Counted from the stretch's first letter, positions 42,113-50,303 are shown. The stretch: DNA of 64,000 bases from Antrihabitans auranticaus (GCF_016481275.1 NZ_JAEMNW010000001.1:1603531-1667530); one strand, 5' to 3'. Program-made: numbers and translations. The notes: a model not told the origin generated them from the letters alone.

Positions 42113-43018
42113 TCATACTGTGACGCTTGTTACGGCGGTGCCGTATGCGACGTCGACGTGGTAACGCGTGAATCCGAGTTTCTCGTACAGCCGCACCGCG
42201 GCGGCGTTGTCGGCTTCCGTGTAGAGCAGCACCGCGTCCAGACCCTTGACCTGCAGATATTCCAGCCCTGCCAGGGTCAGCACGCGGCCGAGGCCGGCGC
42301 CCTGAGCCGCCGGATCGATAGCCACGACGTAGACCTCGCCGATGGGTTCCGGAGTCTCGGTGTGGACCTTGGTCCAGTGAAAGCCGCGCACCCGATCCTG
42401 GTCGTCGACCACGAGGAAGAGACCCGCCGGATCGAACCACTCCTCGGCCTGCCGGGCGGAAAGGTCCGCCGCGGTCCAGCCCCCCTGTTCCGGATGCCAG
42501 GAGAATGCTGCGTTGTTGACTCGCAGGATTTCAGCGTCGTCGGCACCCGGTCGGTAGGTCCGCAGTGAAAGCCCATCGGGCACCACGTAACTCGGTACAG
42601 GATTATTTGTGAGCGGCCTGCGCATCTGCAGCAATTCGCGCACGGCAACCAGCTTCAGCCGCGCTGCGACCGCGCGCGCAGGTTCGAGATTGCCGTGCGC
42701 CCATACCCTCGTTCCGGCACCGCCAGCCGTCAACGCAGCCTGCACGAGGTCGGTGCCGACGCCCTTGCCCCGGTGTTCGGGATCGACGACGACCTCCGCC
42801 ATCGCAGGGTGTTCGCCGGTCGCAGCTGAGATTTGGCCGTAGCCGACAACGCGGTCGTCGGTCGTCCGCACCAGGTGGGTGACCGAAGAACCGGACAGCG
42901 AGAGCACTGCCTGCTCGGAAATCGGTGCAGTGCCATCTACTTTCGTGGCCGCATCGACGATCTGCTCGACCCGCGCGATGACGTCGCCGTCGAGCGTGTC
43001 GAACCCGCCGGCAGTCAG
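42113..43018 (-). CDS. mshD: Mycothiol synthase
   Basis: MshD acetylates Cys-GlcN-Ins with acetyl-CoA in the last step of mycothiol synthesis. Two GNAT domains are seen: the N-terminal one with [21 protein letters not shown] and [10 protein letters not shown], and the C-terminal one with [22 protein letters not shown] and [16 protein letters not shown]. The first canonical start, GTG at 42907, would cut into the first domain. Family similarity (GFDTLDG...[20 protein letters not shown]) continues back to a CTG at 43018 that overlaps the glnR TGA stop as CTGA. This gives 301 residues, near the normal length, so a CTG start with coupling to glnR is proposed. Confidence 0.88.
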   Translation of the reverse strand: MTAGGFDTLDGDVIARVEQIVDAATKVDGTAPISEQAVLSLSGSSVTHLVRTTDDRVVGYGQISAATGEHPAMAEVVVDPEHRGKGVGTDLVQAALTAGGAGTRVWAHGNLEPARAVAARLKLVAVRELLQMRRPLTNNPVPSYVVPDGLSLRTYRPGADDAEILRVNNAAFSWHPEQGGWTAADLSARQAEEWFDPAGLFLVVDDQDRVRGFHWTKVHTETPEPIGEVYVVAIDPAAQGAGLGRVLTLAGLEYLQVKGLDAVLLYTEADNAAAVRLYEKLGFTRYHVDVAYGTAVTSVTV

Positions 43019-43770
43019 AGCGCCGACCCGTTCGCCGGGATGTATCCGTCCGCGTCGTCGTCATCCAGATCCTCGACGACCACGTCGGGCTTGCCCGAAT
43101 TGCGGCTGGGCCGCACAGCTTTGTAGCCGACGTTGCGGACCGTGCCGATCAGCGATTCGTACTCCGTACCGAGCTTGGCGCGCAGGCGCCGCACGTGCAC
43201 GTCGACCGTGCGGGTGCCGCCGAAGAAGTCGTAGCCCCAGACCTCCTGCAGCAGCTGGGCGCGAGTGAAGACGCGGCCCGCGTGCTGGGCGAGATATTTG
43301 AGCAGTTCGAACTCTTTGTATGTGAGATCGAGTGGACGTCCACGCAGCCGGGCCGTGTAGGTGCCCTCGTCGATGACGAGCTCGCCGAGGGTGATCTTCC
43401 CCGACGCCTCCGGGCTTGCGATCCCGCCGTTGCGGCCCACGAGCAGCCGCAGCCGCGCATCCAACTCCGCGGGGCCGGTGTTCGGCAAAAGGATGTCGTC
43501 GAGACCCCAGTCGGCGTTCACAGCTACCAGACCGCCTTCGGTCAGCACCGCGACCACCGGTATGGACGAGCCTGTGGTTCCGAGCAGTCGACACAGTCCG
43601 CGGGCCGCCGCAAGGTCGGTGCGGGCATCGACGACTGCGATATCTGCGTTACCGGCCTCGAGTAGCGACGAAACCTCGGTCGGCGCAGGCCGCACAGTGT
43701 GAGCCAAGAGCGCCAAAGACGGTAGAACCGCCTCGGGATTGGGGTCGGACGTCAAAAGGAGCAGCTCCAC
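43015..43770 (-). CDS. glnR: Nitrogen regulator GlnR
   Basis: A 251-residue OmpR-type orphan response regulator, homologue of Rv0818. The N-terminal receiver-like domain (about 1-110) keeps the VVDARTD Asp but lacks the usual acidic pocket, as expected for GlnR, which works without a kinase. The C-terminal winged helix (about 135-225) has [49 protein letters not shown]. It activates ammonium and nitrate assimilation genes. The GTG at 43770 has GGAGGG upstream. Its stop overlaps mshD. Confidence 0.9.
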   Translation of the reverse strand: MELLLLTSDPNPEAVLPSLALLAHTVRPAPTEVSSLLEAGNADIAVVDARTDLAAARGLCRLLGTTGSSIPVVAVLTEGGLVAVNADWGLDDILLPNTGPAELDARLRLLVGRNGGIASPEASGKITLGELVIDEGTYTARLRGRPLDLTYKEFELLKYLAQHAGRVFTRAQLLQEVWGYDFFGGTRTVDVHVRRLRAKLGTEYESLIGTVRNVGYKAVRPSRNSGKPDVVVEDLDDDDADGYIPANGSAL

Positions 43771-43933
43771 GGGACCCTCCCATCACGCCGTCGCAAATTG
43801 TCCACGTGCTGCACACGACGATGTGACAGGCACTTGTACTTTGGGTGACAGACTAGCTTGTCAGCACGGCAAACCTACTGCACACGGGCACACGTCGTCA
43901 GGAACGGCGGCGCTGATCAGTCACAATGGGCTG

Positions 43934-44707
43934 ATGCGCAAACTCATCATCGGTCTCGTATGCCTCGTCGGCCTCGCGGTCGTCGTGGACTTCGGAGCAG
44001 CGGCATATGCCGAATATCGGGTTTCGCGCGCGATCCGCGAAGGTGCCGGGCTGAACTCCGACCCCGAGGTGACGATTCACGGTTTTCCGTTTCTCTCCCA
44101 CGCCCTCAACGGCAAGTACGACAGCGTGGAATTGAGCGCGCGCGGCGTCCGGGCCGACCTCATCGGCCAAACGACGATCGAAGCGACGCTGACCGGAGTC
44201 TCCGTACCTATGAGCGACCTGATCGACGGCAACCTGAACATGGTTCCCGTGGATCGTGTGGACGGCCGGATCCGCATCGATGCAACCGAGCTCGGACAGG
44301 CATTCAATATTCCTGACCTGCAGGTTTCTGCTTCTCCGGCGGACAAATCCGACGGTACGGGCGGATCTGGCGGCACCGGGTTGTGGACCCACGACGGAAT
44401 CGTCCTGACCGGCACCGTTCCGGTCGGCCTCGAACAGATGAAGGTCAGCGTCGAAGCCGAAATGATTCTCGAGAAAGAGCAGCTCCGCATCGTCGCTACA
44501 GAGTTTTACTTCGGACCGGGATTGAATTTCAGTGTTCCGGAGTTGGACGTACCAGCGGTGCTCGCACTGTTCAACCAATCGATCGACACGCGGTCACTGC
44601 CGTTCGGTGTTTTGCCGACGAAGGTGTCGGCGGTTGGTTCCCAGATCGTGATCGAGGGTACGGGTGAGAATGTGACGATCAACTTCGACGACCTGCAGAA
44701 CTCATGA
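43934..44707 (+). CDS. LmeA-like DUF2993 protein
   Basis: 257 residues. An N-terminal hydrophobic anchor or signal (KLIIGLVCLVGLAVVVDFGAAAYA) is followed by a DUF2993 phospholipid-binding domain. The mycobacterial homologue Rv0817c (LmeA) is a periplasmic factor for lipomannan mannan elongation. Typical blocks are VTIHGFPFLSHALNGKYDSVELSARG and the C-terminal LPFGVLPTKVSAVGSQIVIEG. It is divergent from glnR, and its stop overlaps the start of the thioredoxin gene (ATGA). Confidence 0.85.
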   Translation: MRKLIIGLVCLVGLAVVVDFGAAAYAEYRVSRAIREGAGLNSDPEVTIHGFPFLSHALNGKYDSVELSARGVRADLIGQTTIEATLTGVSVPMSDLIDGNLNMVPVDRVDGRIRIDATELGQAFNIPDLQVSASPADKSDGTGGSGGTGLWTHDGIVLTGTVPVGLEQMKVSVEAEMILEKEQLRIVATEFYFGPGLNFSVPELDVPAVLALFNQSIDTRSLPFGVLPTKVSAVGSQIVIEGTGENVTINFDDLQNS

Positions 44708-45135
44708 CGCAGATCACAGTGTTGTTTGTCGTTCTGCTGCTGGCATCAGCGGTGGGACTTGTATGGAAAAGCAGGTGGGGTCGAGTCCGGACCAGCGGTG
44801 ACTCCGAGCGCTCGGAGCGTTCCGAGCTCTTGGCCGCGGTCGGTGTGCAGGCGAGTCGACCGACGATTCTCCACTTCTCGGCCGATTGGTGCGGTCCGTG
44901 TGCAGCGGTGCGGCGCGTCGTCGGGCAGGTGCTGGCCGATCTCGAGCACACGCCGACTGCTCCCGCCGAGATCGAAGTCGATATAGACGAGCACCCCCGC
45001 CTCGCGAAGGAGCTCGGCGTCCTTTCCCTGCCGACGACCTTCATCTTCGACACCGCCGCCACCGAGCGTTTCCGCATCTCCGGCGTTCCCACCTCAGGCG
45101 CGCTGCGCAGCGCGCTTGCGCAGGTCAGCGCCTAA
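44704..45135 (+). CDS. Membrane-anchored thioredoxin-like protein (ThiX)
   Basis: 143 residues: an N-terminal transmembrane helix (5-21) and an extracytoplasmic thioredoxin fold with the active site WCGPC (C63, C66) and the cis-Pro loop LSLPTTF. It probably acts in extracytoplasmic disulfide reduction. Homologue of Rv0816c (thiX). It overlaps the DUF2993 gene by four bases and precedes the sulfur operon. Confidence 0.9.
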   Translation: MTQITVLFVVLLLASAVGLVWKSRWGRVRTSGDSERSERSELLAAVGVQASRPTILHFSADWCGPCAAVRRVVGQVLADLEHTPTAPAEIEVDIDEHPRLAKELGVLSLPTTFIFDTAATERFRISGVPTSGALRSALAQVSA

Positions 45136-45172
45136 ATCGTGCGGTCGTTTGCTGGATATCCCCTGGTCGCGG

Positions 45173-45200
45173 TTCACAATCGCGCAGAAACAGGTAAACT
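45173..45200 (+). promoter_or_regulatory. Promoter of the leaderless polycysteine ORF
   Basis: A -35-like TTCACA (45173-45178) and a -10 TAAACT (45195-45200), 16 bases apart, place the transcription start about seven bases later, at the GTG of the leader peptide. A leaderless transcript is therefore expected. Confidence 0.6.
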
Positions 45201-45207
45201 GCGGGAC

Positions 45208-45294
45208 GTGCAAACCCGCCGCGAGCTGATGCTCACCCGTCGCCGCACAGTCGACCTGTGCCGCCTCGGCGGTTGTTGTTGCCTCTGCCGCTGA
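45208..45294 (+). CDS. Polycysteine leader peptide (attenuator ORF)
   Basis: A 28-codon ORF, GTG to TGA, reading VQTRRELMLTRRR then TVDLCRLGGCCCLCR: five of the last eleven residues are cysteine, including three in a row. It lies 129 bases upstream of the DUF4395-sulfurtransferase-DUF1416 operon and is probably leaderless (TAAACT seven bases before the GTG). In mycobacteria a leaderless polycysteine ORF before the same operon has been reported to act as a cysteine-responsive attenuator: ribosome behaviour at the Cys codons controls downstream expression. A stem CCGCC-tc-GGCGG (45261-45272) lies just before the Cys codons. Confidence 0.85.
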   Translation: MQTRRELMLTRRRTVDLCRLGGCCCLCR

Positions 45295-45423
45295 ACGCTT
45301 CGGCGTCGCATTCCCATCACATGAGCTGATTCGGTCAGTCATAAGTGATATCGGTGATCGACTCTGATCGCGTTCCAACGCCACTTCCAGGCCATCCGCA
45401 ATTCCGCGTGCAGGAGCATGACA

Positions 45424-45933
45424 ATGTCCACCACTTCATCCACAACATCGACGGGCAGCTCGTCCACCCCGGCCGCTGCACAGACTCAGGTCGACGTTCG
45501 CGGCCCCCGCTTCGTCGCCTGGATCACCACGGCGGTTCTCGTCGCGGTGCTCATCACCGCATCGTTCTCGCTGGTTGCGGCGGCTGTTCTACTTGCCGCA
45601 CAGGGTGTCGTATTCGCCCTCGGCGCGAGCCGCGGTCCGCACCGGAGCCCGTACGGCCTCCTCTACTCCAAGGTCGTCCTGCCGCGGATCTCCGCGCCGA
45701 CCGAGAAGGAACCCATCGCGCCCCTGCGCTTCGCGCAGCTCGTGGGATTCCTGTTCGCAGTGTCTGGCGTCGTCTCGTTCGCGCTGGGCGCCGGCCTGGT
45801 CGGCACGATCTTCACCGGCTTCGCCCTTTTCGCAGCGTTCCTGAACGCGGCCTTCGGCTTCTGCCTAGGCTGCCAGATCTACCCACTCGTCGCTTACTTC
45901 CGTAATCGATCCAGCCAACCGTCAGCCGCCTAA
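45424..45933 (+). CDS. DUF4395 membrane protein
   Basis: 169 residues with about four transmembrane helices and a conserved Cys pair in NAAFGFCLGCQIYP, as in DUF4395 proteins linked to sulfurtransferases. It may channel or accept sulfur at the membrane; the function is not proven. The ATG at 45424 has AGGAG seven bases upstream, better than the ATG at 45418. First gene of the operon regulated by the polycysteine leader. Confidence 0.85.
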   Translation: MSTTSSTTSTGSSSTPAAAQTQVDVRGPRFVAWITTAVLVAVLITASFSLVAAAVLLAAQGVVFALGASRGPHRSPYGLLYSKVVLPRISAPTEKEPIAPLRFAQLVGFLFAVSGVVSFALGAGLVGTIFTGFALFAAFLNAAFGFCLGCQIYPLVAYFRNRSSQPSAA

Positions 45934-45985
45934 ATATCCGCCAACTACATACTGCTACAACGTAATTCACATCGAAAGGAAACAA

Positions 45986-46819
45986 ATGGCTCGCTCCGAC
46001 GTCCTAGTCTCCACCGACTGGGCCGAGCAGAACCTGAACGCCGCCGGGACCGTCTTCGTCGAGGTCGACGAAGACACGTCCGCATACGACGGCGGCCACA
46101 TCGAGGGTGCTATCAAGCTCGACTGGAAGAAGGATCTGCAGGATCAGGTCCGCCGCGACTTCGTGAATCGCGAGCAGTTCTCAGACCTGCTCTCGGCGCG
46201 CGGCATCAGCAACGAAGACCAGGTCGTTCTGTACGGCGGCAACAACAACTGGTTCGCGGCCTACGCCTACTGGTACTTCAAGCTCTACGGCCACGACAAC
46301 GTCAAGCTTCTCGACGGCGGCCGCAAGAAGTGGGAACTCGACGGACGCCCCCTCTCGCGTGACGCCGTCACCCGCTCGGCCACGCAGTACAAGGCCGCCG
46401 AGCCGGACCTGTCGATCCGCGCATTCCGCGACGAGGCCGTTGCGGCCATCGGCGTGCAGAACCTGGTCGACGTTCGTTCGCCAGACGAGTTCAGCGGCAA
46501 GATCCTCGCACCGGCACACCTCCCGCAGGAGCAGAGCCAGCGTCCGGGCCACATCCCCGGCGCACTGAGCGTGCCGTGGAGCAAGGCAGCCAACGAAGAC
46601 GGCACGTTCAAGTCCGACGACGAACTCACCGAGATCTACGGCGAGGCCGGCCTGGACGGATCCAAGGACACCATCGCCTACTGCCGTATCGGCGAGCGTT
46701 CCAGCCACACCTGGTTCGTCCTCAAGGAACTGCTCGGTCACGAGAATGTCAAGAACTACGACGGCAGCTGGACCGAGTACGGCTCGCTCGTCGGTGTACC
46801 GATCGAATTGGGAGAGTAA
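45986..46819 (+). CDS. cysA: Thiosulfate sulfurtransferase (CysA2/SseA type)
   Basis: 277 residues with two rhodanese domains. The N-terminal domain is inactive (YGGNNNW where the Cys loop would be). The C-terminal domain has the catalytic CRIGERS loop with C233. It transfers sulfane sulfur from thiosulfate to thiophilic acceptors. The homologue Rv0815c (cysA2) is followed by sseC2 as here. GAAAGGAA precedes the ATG. Confidence 0.92.
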   Translation: MARSDVLVSTDWAEQNLNAAGTVFVEVDEDTSAYDGGHIEGAIKLDWKKDLQDQVRRDFVNREQFSDLLSARGISNEDQVVLYGGNNNWFAAYAYWYFKLYGHDNVKLLDGGRKKWELDGRPLSRDAVTRSATQYKAAEPDLSIRAFRDEAVAAIGVQNLVDVRSPDEFSGKILAPAHLPQEQSQRPGHIPGALSVPWSKAANEDGTFKSDDELTEIYGEAGLDGSKDTIAYCRIGERSSHTWFVLKELLGHENVKNYDGSWTEYGSLVGVPIELGE

Positions 46820-46823
46820 GAGT

Positions 46824-47129
46824 ATGTGTGCAGCACCAACGCAGGGCCAGGCCGTCCCGGCCGGCGTCGATGTCGAGAAGGAAACGGTCATCACCGGCAA
46901 AGTTGTCGCCGGTGACGGGCAGCCCGTGGGCGGCGCGTTCGTCCGCCTGCTCGACCGGACCGGTGAGTTCACGGCCGAGGTAGTCGCCTCGGGCACCGGT
47001 GACTTCCGTTTCTTCGCGGCACCGGGCGACTGGACGGTCCGCGCACTTTCGCCTTCGGGCAACGGCGACGCAACCGTGCACCCCGCGGGCAACGGTATTC
47101 ACAACGTGGACGTCACCGTCGGCGTCTGA
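46824..47129 (+). CDS. sseC: DUF1416 protein (SseC-like)
   Basis: 101 residues forming a small beta-sandwich: TVITGKVVAGDGQPVGGAFVRLLDRTGEF and FRFFAAPGDWTVRALS. It starts with MCAAP, a conserved Cys at position 2. Homologue of Rv0814c (sseC2). It follows the sulfurtransferase gene by four bases and is assumed to help sulfur metabolism; the mechanism is not known. Confidence 0.88.
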   Translation: MCAAPTQGQAVPAGVDVEKETVITGKVVAGDGQPVGGAFVRLLDRTGEFTAEVVASGTGDFRFFAAPGDWTVRALSPSGNGDATVHPAGNGIHNVDVTVGV

Positions 47130-47142
47130 TCCACCCGCTCAG

Positions 47143-47169
47143 CGGCGCCTCTCGACTCGAGAGGCGCCG
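47143..47169 (+). terminator. Rho-independent terminator after sseC
   Basis: CGGCGCCTCTCG (47143-47154), a three-base loop, then CGAGAGGCGCCG (47158-47169) and TTTGCGTTTG. A perfect 12-base stem followed by a T-rich tail, 14 bases after the sseC stop. The clearest classical terminator in the window. Confidence 0.85.
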
Positions 47170-47194
47170 TTTGCGTTTGTGCAGCACCGCCGCA

Positions 47195-47300
47195 GCGGTG
47201 ATCACGAGCATCTGGTTCACGACACGCCCCATACCCTCGCCGTTCGCTCGTGATCACGCGGGTGTGGGTGTGGCTGGAGCCGTTTGCTCGTGATCACCGC
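47195..47300. repeat. Triple TGATCAC palindromic repeats
   Basis: GCGGTGATCACGAGCA (47195-47210) recurs inverted as TGCTCGTGATCACCGC (47285-47300), and a close copy, CGCTCGTGATCACG, lies at 47245-47258. All lie between the sseC terminator and the promoter of the next small gene. They could be operator sites or form a large RNA or DNA hairpin. Confidence 0.5.
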
Positions 47301-47352
47301 AGTAGCCGGCGGGTGTGACAAACGCCCTTTCGCCCAAGCGAGCACGGCGGTC

Positions 47353-47464
47353 TAAACTTACCGGCGTGGTCCTATTCTTCGAGGTTCTCCTTGGATTGGC
47401 GTCGCTGCTGATCACCTGGTTCGGGCTCTACGTCATCTACCGTCTCGTCACCGACGAGTCGTGA
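47353..47464 (+). CDS. Leaderless 32-aa membrane micro-protein
   Basis: The coding part runs from GTG at 47366 to TGA at 47464 and gives a 32-residue peptide, nearly all one transmembrane helix ([20 protein letters not shown], then [11 protein letters not shown]). The start given includes the -10 TAAACT (47353-47358), seven bases before the GTG, the same arrangement as at the polycysteine leader, so translation is probably leaderless. Its stop overlaps the GTG of the nitrobindin gene (GTGA), which indicates coupling. Function unknown. Confidence 0.7.
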
Positions 47465-48120
47465 GTCAGGAGTCGACGCAGACCGGTGAGACCGCGCCAC
47501 GCCTGAGCGGCGACAAGGCAGTGGCAGACGCCGTCGAGCGTGCGCAGGTCACGGCGGTGCGCAATGTGCCGACGCTGCCAGACCTACCGATTCCCGCCGA
47601 TACGGCAAATTTGCGTGAAGGCGTCGACCTCAACCCCGACCTGCTCGCCCTGCTTCCACTCGTGGGCGTGTGGCGCGGCGAGGGCGAGGGCAACGACCCT
47701 GATTCCGGCGACTATCCCTTCGGGCAGCAGATCGTCGTCTCGCACGACGGTGGTAGCTACCTGAACTGGGAATCGCGCTCGTGGAAGCTCGACGCCGAGG
47801 GTTCGTACGCGGGTCCGGACCTGCGTGAATCCGGATTTTGGCGGGTAGCGGGCGAAGGCAAGGACGAAGTCGTCGAATTGCTGCTCACGCACAGTACCGG
47901 CGTTGTCGAACTCTTCTACGGACACGCGCTGACGCAGGCGTCGTGGGAGCTGGCGACCGACGTCGTGATTCGCAGTCAGTCGGGCGCCGTGGTCGGCGGT
48001 GCGAAGCGGCTCTACGGGATCATCGAGGGCGGCGACCTGGCCTATGTCGAGGAACGTGTCGACGCCGACGGCGAGCTGAAGCCGCGCCTTTCGGCGCGGC
48101 TTGCCCGCTACATCGGCTGA
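47461..48120 (+). CDS. Nitrobindin-like heme protein (DUF1794/FABP-like)
   Basis: 219 residues. An N-terminal extension of about 60 residues precedes a ten-strand beta barrel with the GVWRGEGEG motif and [10 protein letters not shown]. Mycobacterial nitrobindin (Rv2717c) and Rv0813c belong to this family; the former binds ferric heme and isomerises peroxynitrite. The barrel ends [20 protein letters not shown]. It is coupled to the micro-protein gene. Its stop lies in a hairpin shared with the convergent SDR gene. Confidence 0.85.
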   Translation: MSQESTQTGETAPRLSGDKAVADAVERAQVTAVRNVPTLPDLPIPADTANLREGVDLNPDLLALLPLVGVWRGEGEGNDPDSGDYPFGQQIVVSHDGGSYLNWESRSWKLDAEGSYAGPDLRESGFWRVAGEGKDEVVELLLTHSTGVVELFYGHALTQASWELATDVVIRSQSGAVVGGAKRLYGIIEGGDLAYVEERVDADGELKPRLSARLARYIG

Positions 48121-48130
48121 CTCTCAGCCG
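48114..48130. terminator. Bidirectional stop-codon hairpin
   Basis: CGGCTGA-ctc-TCAGCCG is a seven-base stem with a three-base loop. Both stop codons, the nitrobindin TGA and the SDR TGA (TCA on this strand), are inside the stem. The two genes end three bases apart, so this short hairpin may serve as the shared terminator. Confidence 0.5.
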
Positions 48131-48915
48131 TTTCTGAACGGGTTGAACGTCTTTCCGAGGAAGTACTGCAGCCGGAACGGAACCGGTCGCATGCTGTTCG
48201 AGACGATCTTGTTCACCGTCCCTGGAACACAGACCGGCCTGCCCTTCGAGACCGCGTCCCAGCCTTCACGAACGACGTCCTGCGGGTCCTGCCAGAGAAT
48301 CCCCGGCAGCCGCGACGCGGAGCCGCGGGTGCCCATGACGTCGTGGAATTCGCTGTGCGTGAATCCGGGGCACAACGCGGTGACGTGGATGCCGTGGGGC
48401 TTCAACTCCATGTCGAGCGATTGCGAAACGTTCAGCACGTAGCTCTTGATGCCGGTGTAGAGCAGGCTGGCCCCTGGCGGCGAGAACGCCGCGAGCGAGG
48501 ACAGGTTGACGATGCGGCCCCAGCCACGTTCTTTCATCCCCGGCACTACGCGGTGCGCGAGTTCGGTGACGGCCGTGACCATCAACTGGATCTCGCCCGC
48601 AAGTGTTTCCCACGATGTTTCGGCGAACTTCGTCTTGCCCGAGAGCCCGGCATTGTTGATCAGCACATCGATCGTAATACCCTGTGCCGCAGCATGGTCG
48701 ACGATCGCAGCTGGCGCAGCCGGGTCGGTGAGGTCGGCCGCGAAGGTGTCGCAGCGGATGCCGTACTCGTCACTCAATTCAGCGGCGAGTGCGTCGAGTC
48801 GATCCGCGCGGCGGGCGACGAGTAGGAGTGAATATCCCTCGGCTGCAAGATGTCTCGCGAAGGTCGCGCCGATTCCGGCGGAGGCACCGGTGATCAAGGC
48901 AGTTCGATTGCTCAT
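48124..48915 (-). CDS. Short-chain dehydrogenase/reductase
   Basis: A 263-residue classical SDR. NAD(P)-binding TGASAGIGA near residue 9 and LVARRADRL, which suggests NADP; NNAG near 86; catalytic Ser in NLSS; and YTGIKSY with Tyr and Lys near 155-159. A hydrophobic C-terminal extension (VPFRLQYFLGKTFNP) could contact membrane or lipid. The start overlaps the stop of the upstream 192-residue gene by four bases. Probably controlled by the neighbouring TetR repressor. Substrate unknown. Confidence 0.88.
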   Translation of the reverse strand: MSNRTALITGASAGIGATFARHLAAEGYSLLLVARRADRLDALAAELSDEYGIRCDTFAADLTDPAAPAAIVDHAAAQGITIDVLINNAGLSGKTKFAETSWETLAGEIQLMVTAVTELAHRVVPGMKERGWGRIVNLSSLAAFSPPGASLLYTGIKSYVLNVSQSLDMELKPHGIHVTALCPGFTHSEFHDVMGTRGSASRLPGILWQDPQDVVREGWDAVSKGRPVCVPGTVNKIVSNSMRPVPFRLQYFLGKTFNPFRNG

Positions 48916-49490
48916 CGACGGTCTCCTTCGAGTGCGGGGATTTCACGCGGGCTGACGACGAAACCGCTTCTACGCCTTCCGATGTCCCCGCGATATGCGG
49001 CACCTGTCGCTTCCAGGAGAAACGGCAGTGGCTTTGCCCGCTGGCCGTCTGTGAATCCCCACGTCCCGATTCCCAGGTAGACACCCGGCGAGACCCGACG
49101 GACCTCGTCGACCATGTGAATGTCGCCGCACAGCGAGTGGAACGCGCCGTAGATCAGGTGGTACGCGGGCAGGCCGTCGAAACGCGACGGTGCGATGCGA
49201 GTGATCATCGGATAGCGCTGCACGACCCTGCCGAACTGCCGGAAAGTGTTGTAGCCACGCCCCGATTCAGCGTCGACGGGCCGGAACGCCTTGGCCAACC
49301 AAGGCAACAGCGGATTTCCGACGCTGAACAGCCCTGCAACGGTCGCCAAGAGGTCTGGCTGAGTGAGGAGTCGAGCCGCGTACTCACCGTCCATTTCCTC
49401 GATCGGAGGACATTCCAACGTCGCGAACAGTGCGACGAGTTCAGCGGTGGGCAACCGATCTGTATCGACTGCCAGTTTGTCTGACGCCAT
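48912..49490 (-). CDS. Hypothetical protein, 192 aa, partner of SDR
   Basis: Soluble protein without signal or membrane segments. Conserved-looking blocks are LECPPIEEMDGEYAARLL, FDGLPAYHLIYGAFHSLCGDIHMVDEVRRV and YLGIGTWGFTDGQRAKPLPFLLEA. The last recalls lipid-associated mycobacterial hypotheticals, but I do not recognise a named family. It forms a two-gene operon with the SDR (ATGA overlap) and is divergent from the TetR gene, with two palindromes between them. Confidence 0.75.
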   Translation of the reverse strand: MASDKLAVDTDRLPTAELVALFATLECPPIEEMDGEYAARLLTQPDLLATVAGLFSVGNPLLPWLAKAFRPVDAESGRGYNTFRQFGRVVQRYPMITRIAPSRFDGLPAYHLIYGAFHSLCGDIHMVDEVRRVSPGVYLGIGTWGFTDGQRAKPLPFLLEATGAAYRGDIGRRRSGFVVSPREIPALEGDRR

Positions 49491-49501
49491 TCGGATCTCC
49501 T

Positions 49502-49520
49502 TCTTGAATGCTGTTCAAGA
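49502..49520. promoter_or_regulatory. TetR operator 1
   Basis: TCTTGAA-tgctg-TTCAAGA is a perfect seven-base inverted repeat with a five-base spacer, 12 bases upstream of the SDR operon start. Confidence 0.7.
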
Positions 49521-49534
49521 TGAACCTAACGTAT

Positions 49535-49553
49535 TCTTGATCGGCATTCAAGA
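49535..49553. promoter_or_regulatory. TetR operator 2
   Basis: TCTTGA-tcggcat-TCAAGA carries the same half-sites as operator 1, with its centre 33 bases away (about three turns). It lies 28 bases upstream of the TetR start. Together the two sites would let one repressor control both divergent transcripts. Confidence 0.68.
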
Positions 49554-49580
49554 TAGGATTCGCAAAAGCCGAGGGGAAGA

Positions 49581-50132
49581 GTGCCCAGAAACAAGCGTCC
49601 ACAGGACCGCGAAGAGAAACGCGACGAAATAGTCGCGGTCGCTCGGCGTCTGTTCATCGACGAGGGCTACGAAGTGACGCCCATGGGCCGGATCGCGGCG
49701 GGCGCGGAGATCGCCCCGAACACGATTTACTGGTACTTCCGCGACAAGGACGACGTCCTCCTCGCGGTGCTCGACGAGGTCCTCGCCGAGGCGACGAGAG
49801 AGTTCTTGGCCCAGCCGCCGGCAGACCTCGCCGACCGCCTGCTGTGGCTGGTCGACCGACTCGAGTCGGTGAGCAAATTGATCAGCACGGTGCATTCGCG
49901 CGTGGCGCTGTCCGATGCCGTCAGCACCTGGCACGACTTCTTCCACACGTCGAGCGAGGCACTGCTGCGAGTTGAGCTGAGCAGTGCCGGTGTGGGCGGA
50001 GAGGACGTCGACGACGTCGTGAAGGTTTGGGTCTTCGCCATCGAGGGCCTGTTGATGCACGGCCTCGACGCGGATCGGAAACGCTCCATCTGCCGGACCC
50101 TCGTGCGTCAACTCGAACGGATCCAGACGTAG
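49581..50132 (+). CDS. TetR family repressor
   Basis: 183 residues. The N-terminal HTH (REEKRDEIVAVARRLFIDEGYEVTPMGRIAAGAEIAPNTIYWYFRDKDDVL) is canonical. A helical ligand domain follows. GTG start at 49581 with GGGGAAG upstream. The two TCTTGA palindromes next to its start make autorepression and control of the divergent SDR operon likely. The ligand is unknown, perhaps a fatty acid or ketone. Confidence 0.9.
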   Translation: MPRNKRPQDREEKRDEIVAVARRLFIDEGYEVTPMGRIAAGAEIAPNTIYWYFRDKDDVLLAVLDEVLAEATREFLAQPPADLADRLLWLVDRLESVSKLISTVHSRVALSDAVSTWHDFFHTSSEALLRVELSSAGVGGEDVDDVVKVWVFAIEGLLMHGLDADRKRSICRTLVRQLERIQT

Positions 50133-50303
50133 AGCGGCCCCCGAACCGTACCGATGCAAACGAACTACAAGTCGTCGGCACAGGTCCCGGTCGGACTAGA
50201 CCGGGGGCTCGGGGGCCGGGTAGCTGCCTGGGATTCGCGAGCCGCTCGCGCGGTTGTAGAACCCGTCAGCGGTAGCGGCTAGCTGGCAGCCACCTCACGC
50301 GTC

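Noticed and set aside
47195-47300. CRISPR array
   Set aside because: Only three repeat copies, one inverted, irregular spacing and palindromic units; no cas genes.
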